From JANMES01 sp038329865 (GTDB lineage Bacteria; Planctomycetota; Phycisphaerae; Tepidisphaerales; Tepidisphaeraceae): a stretch of DNA of 64,000 nucleotides. The stretch spans positions 29,406 through 93,405 of the forward strand of contig JBBQNK010000014.1 in NCBI GenBank assembly GCA_038329865.1, in the 5' to 3' direction. Positions 7,611 through 18,451 of this stretch are shown piece by piece. The notes beneath the pieces are model-generated. The model made no database searches, was not told the DNA's origin, and saw nothing but the letters and a program-made list of their open reading frames with translations. The position numbers were made by a program, and so were the translations under genes. Every line of letters starts with the position of its first letter. The first letter of the stretch is position 1.

Positions 7611-8933
7611 TTAGGCGGCTTGCGGCGGTGTATAGATTCTCACGCAGTTGCGATTCGCCGCCTTCGCGTCGTACAGGGCGAGATCCGCAGCGGCGAGAAG
7701 ATTCTGCAGCGTGAGGACGCCGTGTTGCTTGGAGCGTTCGACCACGCCGATGCTCAGCGTCGGTGGGTTTTCCAAGTTCGCAATCGCGCTGCTGAAATCG
7801 ACGGCGGCGAACGCCTGCCGAAGTTTCTGCACACACTGTTGCGCCATCGTGCTGCTGGTCTGCGGCAGGGCGAGCACGAACTCATCGCCGCCGTAGCGGA
7901 ATGCAAGATCCGTCTTGCGGAGCGTGATGCGGACGCAGTCGGCGAAGGATTTGAGCAGGTGATCGCCGGCGGCATGGCCGTGCGTGTCGTTGATCGTCTT
8001 GAAGCAGTCCATGTCGATCATCACCAGGGATAGCGGATTGCCGTGCCGCTCAGAAAGCGCGACTTCGCGGTCCATAAGCGTGTCCATCGACCGGCGGTTG
8101 TACAGGCCCGTCAGCGGATCGGTCATGCTGAGCTTCTCGGCCTCGGCCAGCAGATTCAAACTCACCAGCGTGCTGTTGGCGGTGTTCACATACGTCTGGG
8201 CGAGTTGCTTGCGGTCGTCGGTCCAATCTTGGCCGATCGGCAGCATCAGGTGGCAAACCACCTGCATCTTTCGGCCGGCGTTGAAGGGAATGCAGTAAGC
8301 GGAATGATCGGCCCCGAGCGTGATGCATTCATCCACCGCGCACCGCACGGGGCAGCCGCCGGGCTTGAATTGTCGCGGGAGATTCTGGCGGAGGCTCGGG
8401 CACTGGCTGCAATCGGCATCAGTGAACGGCCGATCGGGTTTCATGATGTCGGCGGGGTACGATGCTTTCACGCTCGCGGCTGGAATCGAATCAGGCTCGT
8501 GAGCGAGAATTGTAAGGCCAGCCAACTTCAATTCCGACTGAAGGAAATGCGCGAGCGAGGCGAATACCTGATCGGCCCGGCTGGCGCCTTGTACGATCTG
8601 AGAAAACTCGAGCAGCTGCCGGACTTCGTACGTCCGCTGATCGAGTGCATGCTTGAATTCGTCCTTCGCCTGCTCGCCGGCTTTGGATTGCGTGAGCGGG
8701 GCGAGCAAATAGCTGATCGAAATCGCGGTGACGCTCAACCAGACCAGGCCGCAGACAAATGCGGTCAGAATCACGCGCCATCGCAAAGCTGCTGCGTCGT
8801 CAGCGGTAAAAGGGCCCGGGTGAAATGCGCTTGGCATCAGCGCGATTGCCACGCCGAGGAGCATGAGTAAACCGCCGAATCCCGCGAGCGCGAGAAGTCG
8901 GGTTTGGAGGGAGGCGTCGCGAAACGGCCGCAT
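7611..8933 (-). CDS. Membrane diguanylate cyclase (GGDEF)
   Basis: A 440-residue diguanylate cyclase making c-di-GMP from two GTP. Two membrane helices (about 13-33 and 54-78) lead into a coiled segment and a GAF-like sensor region, then the GGDEF domain with an intact GGDEF signature at 348-352. An RxxD product-inhibition site (RKTD, 339-342) sits exactly five residues before it. The sensor region is rich in cysteine (175, 178, 194, 198, 203, 214, 227), suggesting a metal or redox site. I start at the ATG at 8933. An upstream in-frame ATG at 9143 would add 70 low-complexity residues running into the shared promoter region. Confidence 0.87.
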   Translation of the reverse strand: MRPFRDASLQTRLLALAGFGGLLMLLGVAIALMPSAFHPGPFTADDAAALRWRVILTAFVCGLVWLSVTAISISYLLAPLTQSKAGEQAKDEFKHALDQRTYEVRQLLEFSQIVQGASRADQVFASLAHFLQSELKLAGLTILAHEPDSIPAASVKASYPADIMKPDRPFTDADCSQCPSLRQNLPRQFKPGGCPVRCAVDECITLGADHSAYCIPFNAGRKMQVVCHLMLPIGQDWTDDRKQLAQTYVNTANSTLVSLNLLAEAEKLSMTDPLTGLYNRRSMDTLMDREVALSERHGNPLSLVMIDMDCFKTINDTHGHAAGDHLLKSFADCVRITLRKTDLAFRYGGDEFVLALPQTSSTMAQQCVQKLRQAFAAVDFSSAIANLENPPTLSIGVVERSKQHGVLTLQNLLAAADLALYDAKAANRNCVRIYTPPQAA

Positions 8934-9166
8934 AGTAGAATTAATGTGAAACACGCCAGGACTCGTGAAAAAGTCGCCCGTTTCATCAGCCCGATTAACA
9001 CGGACCGCCGCGAACGAACGGGGCGACTTTGGTGGTATCGGCACGGAAAACGGGTCACTGAACCGGCTAAGCGCCGATTCTGCCGAATGTAACGGTTGCA
9101 CCGATAAGAGAATTTTGAGCCAAGTCCGAGAAGTCTTTTGCAAAGAAATTGCCTTCTGCGTAAACT

Positions 9167-10807
<1,641 letters not shown>

Positions 10808-10848
10808 GTGGGTCGAAATACTATTCAACCACTTGTACTTGAAGTCGT

Positions 10849-10900
10849 ATTAAGCGGTGAACGAAGTGAACAATCTCGTTCACTTCGTTCGACGCTTAAT
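10849..10900. terminator. Bidirectional hairpin between convergent genes
   Basis: ATTAAGCG..GAACGAAGTGAAC is followed after a 5-nt loop by its reverse complement, ending at 10900, with two mismatches in about 23 bp. It lies between the convergent ends of the NifA-like gene and lpxD and carries flanking A/T runs (AATAAATA just downstream). It is probably a shared transcription end; a REP-like repeat is the alternative. Confidence 0.55.
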
Positions 10901-10947
10901 AAATATCCAATACCTACGCGACCCAACCGCTTGTCGATCAATTACCC

Positions 10948-12000
10948 TTAACCGTTCGCGCCCGTTCGCTTTTTCAATTCTTCCACTTCCGCCTGAAGTT
11001 TCCGCATTTCATCGAGCAACGCCGGCAGTCGCCTCAGCGCCGCTTGCTCTCGCAGATTCTGCCGGTGCGGCAGGGCGGGTGTGCCGCTGACGATCGTGTT
11101 CGGCTTGATGTCGTTGGCGATGCCGCTGCATGCCGCGGCGCTGGAGCCGTCGCCGAGCGTTACGTGATCGCGGACAGCGACCTGTCCGCCTAGAACCACG
11201 CCCGTGCCGAGCTTACTGGACCCGGCGATGCCGGCCTGGCCGACAATGATGCAGTGCGGGCCGATCACCACGTTGTGGCCGATCTGCACGAGGTTGTCGA
11301 TCTTCGTCCCTTCGCCGATGCGCGTCGCCGAGAATTTCGCGCGGTCGATGCAGACGCACGAGCCGATCTCCACGTCGTCCTCGATCACGATCGTGCCGAT
11401 CTGCGGGATTTTTACGTGCTTGCTGCCATCCCAGCGGTAGCCGAATCCGTCTGTGCCGAGCACCGAGCCGGCGTTGATGATGACGCGATCGCCGAGTGTT
11501 ACCCGCTCGCGGATGACCACATTGTGGAAGATCTCGCAACCTCGGCCGATCGATACGTCTTCGCCGATGATCACGCCGGGGTGAATGATCGAATCAGGCC
11601 CGATCTTCGATCGAGCGCCGATCACGGCCAGCGCGCCGACTGCTGCGCCGGCGCCGAGCGTCACCGTCGCGTGAACCTTGGCAGAAAAATCCACGCCCGC
11701 AGCCGGTCGCGGGATGGGCGGAGCGAAACGCTCGAGCACCTGCGCCACGGCTAAGTCGGCATTCTCGACGCGAAGCACCACCTTCTGCGTCGAGTCAGGA
11801 ATCTTCACCTTCCTGCTAGTGATGACGGCAGCGGCGCGCGTCTCGAGGAATTGATTGATGTAGGCATCGGATCCCAGGAACGACACTTCGTTCGGGCCGG
11901 CGTCGGTCAACATCGCCACGCCGGTGACGAGCGTGTCCGCGCCGGCCGGCAGGGGGCAGTTCAGCATTTTGGCGATGTCGGCGAGCTTGAGTGGTGTCAT
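10948..12000 (-). CDS. lpxD: UDP-3-O-acylglucosamine N-acyltransferase
   Basis: LpxD adds the N-linked hydroxyacyl chain to UDP-3-O-acylglucosamine from acyl-ACP, the third step of lipid A synthesis. The 350-residue protein has the N-terminal uridine-binding domain (about 1-100), a long left-handed parallel beta-helix of hexapeptide repeats, and a C-terminal helical tail (LRRLPALLDEMRKLQAEVEELKKR). The catalytic histidine is His242 in QIGHNVVIG, and the conserved NAGSVLGTDGFGY loop is intact. It is downstream of ompH and bamA on the same strand, the classic outer-membrane biogenesis order, which implies a diderm envelope with lipid A. Confidence 0.95.
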   Translation of the reverse strand: MTPLKLADIAKMLNCPLPAGADTLVTGVAMLTDAGPNEVSFLGSDAYINQFLETRAAAVITSRKVKIPDSTQKVVLRVENADLAVAQVLERFAPPIPRPAAGVDFSAKVHATVTLGAGAAVGALAVIGARSKIGPDSIIHPGVIIGEDVSIGRGCEIFHNVVIRERVTLGDRVIINAGSVLGTDGFGYRWDGSKHVKIPQIGTIVIEDDVEIGSCVCIDRAKFSATRIGEGTKIDNLVQIGHNVVIGPHCIIVGQAGIAGSSKLGTGVVLGGQVAVRDHVTLGDGSSAAACSGIANDIKPNTIVSGTPALPHRQNLREQAALRRLPALLDEMRKLQAEVEELKKRTGANG

Positions 12001-12031
12001 GGTCGGTGCGGTCGTGAGTAAAAATAAAAAC

Positions 12032-12074
12032 GTCGCTTGCGCCTCGGGGATTCAACCCCGAAGGCGCAAGCGAC
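12032..12074. repeat. GC-rich hairpin between ompH-like gene and lpxD
   Basis: GTCGCTTGCGCCTCGGGG pairs with CCCCGAAGGCGCAAGCGAC across a 6-nt loop with one bulged base, about 18 bp. It lies in the 97-bp gap between the ompH-like stop and the lpxD start. No T-run follows on the minus strand at the base, so it looks more like an interspersed palindrome or an mRNA-stabilising hairpin than a full terminator. Confidence 0.65.
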
Positions 12075-12097
12075 AGTTCGGCCAAAACGCCCGGACG

Positions 12098-12760
12098 TTA
12101 CTTGTTGCCGGTACCGGTCCCCGTGCCGGTCGGCGGAGTCGTCGGAGCCGGGGTCGGCGGCGTCGGCGGGGCCATGCCGCGCGACTTGTAGTCGGCGTCC
12201 AGCTTGGCGGTGACCTGGGCGCTGATGTCGTACTTGCCGGAACTGAAGAGGATGTTGCGCTGATTGATCAACGCCCTCAGCTGATCGACGTTGATCTGAT
12301 CCATGTCCGGAAAATCGACGTTGGTTTCTGTGAACACGATGTCCAGTTTTTGCGTCATCGCAACGGACCTGGTCGCCTCGGTGATCTTGTCGAACAGCGA
12401 TTTCATCTGGTACTTCTGCTGATCCTGGAGCTGGGCCTGGCTGACTTTCTTCCATGTGTCGAGTTCGACGGCCTTCTGGATCAGTTCCTTGCGGGTATCG
12501 TTGTATTGCTGCGTGCCCGGGGCGAGCTGCTTGAGCCGGTCCTGCAATCCCTTGAGCGTCTGCTCCTGGGCGTTGAGCTGGTTGCCGAGTTCCTTGCTGG
12601 TGGCGTCGAGCTGTTCCTTCAGGTCCTTGGTTTCCTGCATCTCGTTAAAAATCTTGCCCGGGTTGGCGGTGGCGATGTGCGGCATGTCTTCGGCACGCAC
12701 AGCCGGGGAGAAAGTGAGCATCAACACGAGAGCGAGAGCGGCGATCCAAACGCGATTCAT
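12098..12760 (-). CDS. OmpH/Skp-family periplasmic chaperone
   Basis: A 220-residue exported protein. The signal peptide ends after AVRA (residue 23). It is followed by a long coiled region (about 35-130; KDLKEQLDATSKELGNQL) and a C-terminal beta element with the Skp-like phrase QKLDIVFTETNVDF. The tail is Pro/Thr/Gly-rich (TPPTPAPTTPPTGTG), longer than in E. coli Skp. Skp trimers hold unfolded outer-membrane proteins for the Bam complex, and the gene sits directly between bamA and lpxD. The ribosome-binding site AAAGGCAG precedes the ATG. Confidence 0.85.
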   Translation of the reverse strand: MNRVWIAALALVLMLTFSPAVRAEDMPHIATANPGKIFNEMQETKDLKEQLDATSKELGNQLNAQEQTLKGLQDRLKQLAPGTQQYNDTRKELIQKAVELDTWKKVSQAQLQDQQKYQMKSLFDKITEATRSVAMTQKLDIVFTETNVDFPDMDQINVDQLRALINQRNILFSSGKYDISAQVTAKLDADYKSRGMAPPTPPTPAPTTPPTGTGTGTGNK

Positions 12761-12853
12761 AAAATCTGCCTTTCAAAGAGTTCGGCCGTCCGGGCCGGCT
12801 CGGGGTTTAGGGAGGACCATACTAACACGGAATCGCCGTATCCGAAAAGGGGA

Positions 12854-15247
12854 CTATTGGCTGAATCCGAAGGAGAAGCTGATCAGCTGGGTGTCGTCAT
12901 CAGGTGCTTTAACGACTGGTACCGCTAAATCCAGTGAAAGCGGGGCCTGCCCGAGGAACGGCAATACCAGCCGGATGCCCGCGCCGACGCTCACGCGGTA
13001 GTCATGAATTTCGAAATTTCGCTCGACGGTTCCTTGGTCGCTGAAGACCACGCCGCGCAACTGCTCGCCGGCGATCGGGAAGCTGATTTCAGCACTGGTG
13101 GTGAGCGTGAAATCACCGCCGATCACATCGGAATCGAGCCCATCGCGCGGGCTCACGCCGCGGAACCTGAACCCGCGGATCGACCCGATGCCGCCGCCGT
13201 AAAATCGTTCAAAGAAAACGGAGTTACCGGCAATGAATCCCGCGTCGGCCGAGAGGCGAAGGATCGTCTTGCGATCGAGCAGGTCTTCGCCGAGGACGTG
13301 GAATGCGTCCCAGCTGGCGGTGAACTTCTGGAAGGAGAGATCGCCGCCCAAGCCGCCGTACGATTCCCAGGAGATGACGCTGTTGGTTCCGCGTGAGGGC
13401 AGAATTCCCGCGTTGGTGGTGTTGCGCCGCAAACTCAGCGCCAAGCTGGTGAGCGTGGTGTGCCCTTTGTACTCGACGATTTCCGGCGCGCGGATCGGTT
13501 CGTCGTCGACGTTGTGAATTCTCACGTCTTCGCCGCGGATGGCGAACTGCCCGGAGTAAACGTAATTGAACCGCTTGCCGAACGAAACGCGATCGCCGAT
13601 GCGCTCTTCGTCGTAATGCTCGCGCTGGCGGTCGCGCAGGTACAACTCGTTGCTGAAGCTATAGGGTTGATCGAAAAGGTACGGCTCGGAAAATCGAATG
13701 CTCGCGTTGGTCGATTGCGTTCCCGGCTCAAGGCTGATCCGCAGCGTCTGCCCGGCGCCGGTGAACGAGCGATCGGTGAATAAATCCCGCAGATTGCTCG
13801 GGACGGCGGTGATGTCGAAATTGGTCTGCGTGTACGAAAGATTTCCGCCGATCCCGCCGTTGCTGTTAATGCCGGCGCCAATGCCGAAGTTGGCGGTGTG
13901 GCCTTCGGCCACTTCCACCAGCACGTCGCGCGTGTTCGGGTCATCGCCGATCGGCGTGATGGAGACGTTGGTGAAGTACGGCGTGGCCCGCAGTCGATCG
14001 GCAGCGTCCTGCAGCTCGGCGCTGTTGTACAGTTGGCCGGGCGCGACGCGCATTTCTCGGAGGATGACCTTGTCCTGCGTGCGCTTGTTGCCGTTGATGC
14101 GAATCTCCCCGAGCTTGAACGGCTTGCCTTCAGAAATATCGTAAACCAGCTCCACCTTGCCCGGCTGGGTGCGGAAAATATTCTTCGTGTTGATCCGCAG
14201 GTATTCCGGGTTGTTCGTCTGCGGCAAGTAGATGTAGCCGAACGGGCTGTACGCGCGAACGATCTCGCGGACGTCGCGCTGCAGGACTTCCGCATCAAAC
14301 GGCTTGCCTTCAACCAACTTAAGATTGGCCCGCAGATCGGCCTCGGGGACTTTGCTGTTCCCTTTGAATGTGATGCTGTCGACGACGTAGCGCGGCCCTT
14401 CGTCGATCACGAAATCCACTTCCACTTCCGTCTGGTCCGGCGAGACGAGAATCTTCCGCCCGACGCGCACGTCAAAATATCCCTTACCCTGGTAAAACCG
14501 GCGCAGGGATGCAACGTCTTCGTCGATTAATTCCGGCGAGAACGTGCCGGCGCGGAAAATCCAAATCCAGTAGGCGGTTTGAATCTGATCCTTCAGCTTG
14601 TCCTTGGAGAATGACTTCACGCCTTTGAAATCCACCTTGCGGACTTTCACTTCCGGCCCCTCGGTGATGCGAAAGATCAAGTCGCCGTTCTTGTTGAGTT
14701 GATCCTGATCGACATCCACGTGCGCGTAAGGGAAATTGCGATCGCGGTAGAGCGATTCAATCGCCTGCTTGGCCACCGAGATGCGAAAACGGTCGATCGC
14801 GTCGCCGGCTCTAACGTCGATGGCCTGCTGGATATCGAGCGTGGTGATGCTCTTATTCCCGGCCGGGCTGACGGATTTGATCTGGCGGACTTCAGTGACC
14901 ACGTAGGTGACGATCACGCCGCCACGCTGAGTCGGCTCGACCCTGGCTTCTACGTTGGAGAATTTCTTGAGCGAGTAGATGCGCTGGTAATCTTCTTCCA
15001 CCGCGGTGGTGTCGAATTTATCGCCTTCGCGCGTTCGCACCATGTTGAGGATGACGGCCGTCGGCACTTGCGTGCTGTTTCCGGAGACGCGGACTTCCTC
15101 CACTGTGCGACCTTGGAATTCCGGGAGCACGGGGGCGGGCGATGCGGGCGTCTGGGCGAAGAGTGGCGACGGGTGGGCGATGCAAATCAGGACGAACATC
15201 GCCAAGAGTAATCGGCGAATCGGCTTGCTCCTGCGAGTTTGATCCAC
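12854..15247 (-). CDS. bamA: Outer-membrane assembly protein BamA (Omp85)
   Basis: About 797 residues. A signal peptide (RRLLLAMFVLICIAHPSPLFA) is followed by POTRA repeats in the N-terminal half (for example VEEVRVSGNS, KVRKVDFKGVKSF, VVDSITFKGNSKV, KLGEIRINGNKRT), then a C-terminal 16-strand barrel with the lid-lock style segment GGGIGSIRGFRFRGVSP and a final strand LISFSFGFSQ. It inserts beta-barrel proteins into the outer membrane. I chose the GTG at 15247, which gives a normal signal peptide. A GTG at 15310 in the same frame would add 21 residues (with a Cys/Gly-rich stretch) and cannot be excluded. It lies 50 bp after the VWA gene and may share its promoter. Confidence 0.93.
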   Translation of the reverse strand: MDQTRRSKPIRRLLLAMFVLICIAHPSPLFAQTPASPAPVLPEFQGRTVEEVRVSGNSTQVPTAVILNMVRTREGDKFDTTAVEEDYQRIYSLKKFSNVEARVEPTQRGGVIVTYVVTEVRQIKSVSPAGNKSITTLDIQQAIDVRAGDAIDRFRISVAKQAIESLYRDRNFPYAHVDVDQDQLNKNGDLIFRITEGPEVKVRKVDFKGVKSFSKDKLKDQIQTAYWIWIFRAGTFSPELIDEDVASLRRFYQGKGYFDVRVGRKILVSPDQTEVEVDFVIDEGPRYVVDSITFKGNSKVPEADLRANLKLVEGKPFDAEVLQRDVREIVRAYSPFGYIYLPQTNNPEYLRINTKNIFRTQPGKVELVYDISEGKPFKLGEIRINGNKRTQDKVILREMRVAPGQLYNSAELQDAADRLRATPYFTNVSITPIGDDPNTRDVLVEVAEGHTANFGIGAGINSNGGIGGNLSYTQTNFDITAVPSNLRDLFTDRSFTGAGQTLRISLEPGTQSTNASIRFSEPYLFDQPYSFSNELYLRDRQREHYDEERIGDRVSFGKRFNYVYSGQFAIRGEDVRIHNVDDEPIRAPEIVEYKGHTTLTSLALSLRRNTTNAGILPSRGTNSVISWESYGGLGGDLSFQKFTASWDAFHVLGEDLLDRKTILRLSADAGFIAGNSVFFERFYGGGIGSIRGFRFRGVSPRDGLDSDVIGGDFTLTTSAEISFPIAGEQLRGVVFSDQGTVERNFEIHDYRVSVGAGIRLVLPFLGQAPLSLDLAVPVVKAPDDDTQLISFSFGFSQ

Positions 15248-15360
15248 GAGTCCGCCCGATCCGCAAAATAACGCCGGCTGCGCGCGACATCCTGCCGCGC
15301 TGATGAGCACGGCAGTTTAGCGGTGGGGGATGAGTTGTAAAGCGTGAGCGGGCTTCCGTT

Positions 15361-16548
15361 TCAGGCGATGTGCGCCTTCTTCTTTCGGCCGCTGAGGTAA
15401 CTTTCCATGATGCACGATGCCAACTCGCCGCTGCTGGTGTAGAACGCGACGCCCTTGGTCAGCTTCGTGAGCTGATCGACAAAGCCGACCCAGTCCATTC
15501 CCCAGTAGTCTTCGATCAGCGCGAAGGTGCTGAAGCGGCAGCCTTCCTTCATCGCGACGACGGCTTCCTTCAGCGTGGCCACCGTGCTGCGCGGATCGGG
15601 CGGGTAGAGGAGGTAGACGAAATCGCCTTCCACGTGCGCCGTCGGTTGGCCGTCGGTGATGATGAAGATTTGTTTGTTCTCGCTGGTCCGCTGGCGAAGA
15701 ATTCGCCGGGCCAGCTGCAGGCCGAGGTGCAGATTCGTGAAATGCTGCGGCGCCTTGGCGAGGTTGTCGATCGGCACCTTCAGCCGAACCTGGTAATCGT
15801 AAACCGTCACCGGCTTGGGCATGGTCAGGGGAAGATTCGATTCCGCGATCTTGTGCGCGCCGGAGTAAAAGCCGACGAAGTCGATTGAATCCTGCGGAAA
15901 GCGCTGGCGGACGAGGGCCTGCATCGCCATCGCTACTTTTTTCGCGGAGAGGAAGCGGTCGTAACGCATCATCGAGCCGCTCATGTCGAGCAGGACGACC
16001 GTCGAGCAGCTGGTCATGCCTTCGTGGAGGTGGAGCTCGAGGTCGTGCTCGCTGAATTTGATCTTGCCTTTTAAGTTGCTACCCGCGCTACCCGCGCCAC
16101 CCGCTGAAGCGGGCAGACCGCTTCTTGTAAGCGCGTTGTGTAATGTTTGGTGCAGGTCGATCTCGCTAACCGGGTCACCGTACTGATAAGGTTTCGTTCC
16201 TTCGATCCGCTCACCCATTTGTCCGGGGGTGATTTTTTCGTGCCCGTCTCGCGAGCCGTTCCGCAGATTCGCGAACACTTCCATCAGCGCTTTGCTCTGC
16301 ATCCGACCGATGGCGCGCGGGGTGAGCTTGAGCTTGCCCTTGCCGTCCTTGTCGAGCATGCCTTCCTGCAGCAGCTTTTCGAGCAAGTCCGACTGGGCCT
16401 CGTTCTTCGGGTCTTTCATCATCTGCTCCAGCGCCTTCATGGCCTGGTCGCCGTACTGCATGACGAAATCCATCAGCTGATCGAACCCGAAGAGCTTGTC
16501 CTGCGTGGGAAACTCTTCGCCGTCGAATTCTCCGTAATAAGACTTCAT
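15361..16548 (-). CDS. von Willebrand factor A protein (CoxE/ChlD-like)
   Basis: A 395-residue cytoplasmic protein. The N-terminal half is helical and charged. The C-terminal half is a VWA domain with the MIDAS motif DMSGSM at 188-193, the conserved threonine in FTNLHLG and the second aspartate in ITDGQP. Proteins of this shape normally partner a MoxR-type AAA+ ATPase, but no ATPase gene adjoins it; the nearest is at 33993. Residues about 142-157 (RSGLPASAGGAGSAGS) are encoded by a repeat-like insertion. It has its own -10 box and precedes bamA. Confidence 0.82.
   Translation of the reverse strand: MKSYYGEFDGEEFPTQDKLFGFDQLMDFVMQYGDQAMKALEQMMKDPKNEAQSDLLEKLLQEGMLDKDGKGKLKLTPRAIGRMQSKALMEVFANLRNGSRDGHEKITPGQMGERIEGTKPYQYGDPVSEIDLHQTLHNALTRSGLPASAGGAGSAGSNLKGKIKFSEHDLELHLHEGMTSCSTVVLLDMSGSMMRYDRFLSAKKVAMAMQALVRQRFPQDSIDFVGFYSGAHKIAESNLPLTMPKPVTVYDYQVRLKVPIDNLAKAPQHFTNLHLGLQLARRILRQRTSENKQIFIITDGQPTAHVEGDFVYLLYPPDPRSTVATLKEAVVAMKEGCRFSTFALIEDYWGMDWVGFVDQLTKLTKGVAFYTSSGELASCIMESYLSGRKKKAHIA
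16078..16113. repeat. Repeat inserted in frame inside the VWA gene
   Basis: Three tandem 9-bp units (GCTACCCGC, GCTACCCGC, GCCACCCGC; 16078-16104) run into a perfect short palindrome CCCGCT-GA-AGCGGG (16100-16113). The design matches single arms of the window's nested palindromes. It keeps the reading frame and encodes a Gly/Ala/Ser linker upstream of the VWA domain. Confidence 0.7.
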
Positions 16549-16554
16549 GGCCGG

Positions 16555-16560
16555 ATTATA
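16555..16560 (-). promoter_or_regulatory. Putative -10 box of the VWA gene
   Basis: A perfect TATAAT on the minus strand ends 6 nt before the ATG at 16548. A weak -35 match (CTCACA) lies 17 bp upstream. The placement would give a leaderless or nearly leaderless mRNA. Confidence 0.45.
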
Positions 16561-16618
16561 GTCCCGGCACGGGCGAATGTGAGAGGGAAATGTAGTGAAA
16601 CGAAAATTGATGGCCCTT

Positions 16619-17485
16619 TCAATCCTTCGACGAATTGGACTTCAATTGGTTCTGAAACACCTCCCGGTACTGCAGATTCTTGCCGTAGTATTCTGACGGG
16701 CGCTGTGCGGCCTGGTCAGCCGAAGGAGACATGGCGGCTTCCTGCGCGAAGCTCGCTCGCTCGTCCTTATGTTCCGTCGCCATCGCCAGCTTGGCCAGAA
16801 CGTCGGACCGCCAGCTCGGATCGTCTTCCTGCCGCAGCAGCGTCTGGCCGGCGGAGTAGTCGTCGAGGTTGAACAACGCTGTCGCGAAGCTCACCACCGC
16901 CTGCTTGCGGTTGGTGACGTTGTCGATCGATTTAGTCCACGGCCCGGCCTGGGTGAGCAACGCCGCCGCTGCGAGCAATCCCTGTGTGTACTGCGTCTCG
17001 TTCGCCACGCCCATGACGTACAGGCACCGCTTGGCGGGGTCTTCGATCTTGAGCAGATCAGCCTGAGCCGCCTGGCAGGCAAGCGTCGCGCCCGGCAGAT
17101 CCTTCACCGACCGCGAAAGCTCGCTCGCACTCACCCAGCCGCTCAGCCGAGCGTGCTCGTTCAACTTCACTGCATCGGCCGAAGAAAGCGTCGCGCGAAC
17201 CGCCGCCAGCGTCGCGATTGCATCCGTCGTCCAGCCGCGGTTCCGTTGCCCTTCAGCAAGGTTGAGCTGCCTCGTCAGTCGAGCGTCGACATCCGGAATC
17301 ATCGCTGCCTCGACGGTCGCCATTGCCATCAACTCCTGACTGCGGGCGGCCGACGTATGCAGCGTCCCACTGACCGGCGGGACGGTCGTGCACCCTCCGT
17401 ACATCCAGCCGACCGATATGCCGGTGAGTAAAAAAAAAGTGAACAGGACTCGGAATCGCGTGATTCGGATTCGGATGCGCTTCAT
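16619..17485 (-). CDS. Exported helical-repeat protein, possible lipoprotein
   Basis: A 288-residue protein of unknown function. A basic N terminus (KRIRIRITRFR) and hydrophobic stretch end in MYGGC, a borderline lipobox with Cys at about 32, so it may be lipid-anchored. The mature part is all-helical and Ala/Leu-rich, with TPR-like periodicity (TRQLNLAEGQRNRGWTTDAIATLAAV; DYSAGQTLLRQEDDPSWRSDVLAKLAMA). This suggests a scaffold. It precedes the gene for a VWA protein on the same strand with a 70-bp gap. No family could be named. Confidence 0.65.
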   Translation of the reverse strand: MKRIRIRITRFRVLFTFFLLTGISVGWMYGGCTTVPPVSGTLHTSAARSQELMAMATVEAAMIPDVDARLTRQLNLAEGQRNRGWTTDAIATLAAVRATLSSADAVKLNEHARLSGWVSASELSRSVKDLPGATLACQAAQADLLKIEDPAKRCLYVMGVANETQYTQGLLAAAALLTQAGPWTKSIDNVTNRKQAVVSFATALFNLDDYSAGQTLLRQEDDPSWRSDVLAKLAMATEHKDERASFAQEAAMSPSADQAAQRPSEYYGKNLQYREVFQNQLKSNSSKD

Positions 17486-17692
17486 TTGAGCTTCCTCGGT
17501 TGGAAATGATCTTGGTTCGAATTCGAGGGCGAGGACACTTCATTCGTGCCCGCCCTGCAAAACAGTCTGACGCAGTGGCGGCAGAAAAGTTCCGGCGAGG
17601 GAAAGCCTTGAAACGCGAGGGGGAAATAGAAGCCAGCAAAACTCGACAATGAAGAACGCGCTCGGACGATTGGCGAACCAAAGGCCCTGAAT

Positions 17693-18319
17693 CTACTTCG
17701 TCGCTTGGCCGCTCGACTTCGTCGCCGACACGTTCTGTCCGTTGTTGTTCTTGCCGGACATCGTCTTGCCATCGTCGCTCAAGGTGAGCGTATCGATTCG
17801 GCCGTCGGGGTCGAAGGATTTATCGTGCCAGGTGCTCCAGTGGAGCGTGACGGTTTTGCCTTCCGACCGCCACGTGCCAAGTGTGCGCTCGTGGCCGTCG
17901 AAGGTGCCGTTCTGCCGCAGGGTGATTTCAGACTTGGCGAACGGGCCGAACTTTCCTTCCAGGCGCCAGACCGACACTTCGAACGCCTGCGCGACGGGAT
18001 TCGGATTTTTCAGATCCACCAGCCGCGCCTCGGCGGCCTTTTTCAAATCGACGAGCAGATTCGCTTCATCGAGCTGCCCGTTTTTTGTGGCGATGTTGAT
18101 CGCGGTCGTGAGGTCACCAATGAGTTGCTGCTCGGCCTTGATCGAGGCGGCTTTCCACGCGTCGTCAGCATTCTTCACGGCGATGTCGTACTTCGTCAGC
18201 GCGGATTGCCCGGCGATGCTTTTGGGGCCTTCTTTCTTCTCCGTCGTCGGTGCAGCGGCAAGCAACACGCTCGTGCCGGCGATGAAGAGCAACGTTCCGA
18301 GGAGGAGTGACTTACGCAT
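17693..18319 (-). CDS. Exported hypothetical protein
   Basis: A 208-residue protein with a clear signal peptide (MRKSLLLGTLLFIAGTSVLLAAA). An alpha-helical part (about 40-105) resembles stretches seen in planctomycete secreted proteins. A C-terminal beta part (FEVSVWRLEGKFGPFAKSEITLRQNGTFDGHERTL in pieces, then TWRSEGKTVTLHW and SDDGKTMSGKNNNG) looks like a small lipocalin-like or carbohydrate-response sheet. Function is unknown. An AAGGA ribosome site precedes the ATG. It is separated from both neighbours by 130 to 210 bp and appears to be a single-gene unit. Confidence 0.7.
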   Translation of the reverse strand: MRKSLLLGTLLFIAGTSVLLAAAPTTEKKEGPKSIAGQSALTKYDIAVKNADDAWKAASIKAEQQLIGDLTTAINIATKNGQLDEANLLVDLKKAAEARLVDLKNPNPVAQAFEVSVWRLEGKFGPFAKSEITLRQNGTFDGHERTLGTWRSEGKTVTLHWSTWHDKSFDPDGRIDTLTLSDDGKTMSGKNNNGQNVSATKSSGQATK

Positions 18320-18451
18320 GGTGGTCCTTTTCGATGGGCGATCTACACTGTATTTCAGCCGACATATCCGGATGAAGAAAGCGTTACGCCGGACCCCACA
18401 TTATCGGGAATTCCCGCACTATTTCCACATTTTTGGATCAGACCCGCGGAT

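Noticed and set aside
8934..9143. Longer start for the diguanylate cyclase
   Set aside because: The additional 70 residues have no conserved features and would occupy the shared promoter region.
9000..9166. Sigma-54 promoter in the divergent region of the NifA-like gene
   Set aside because: No GG-N10-GC pair with the TGGCAC..TTGC context was convincing by eye.
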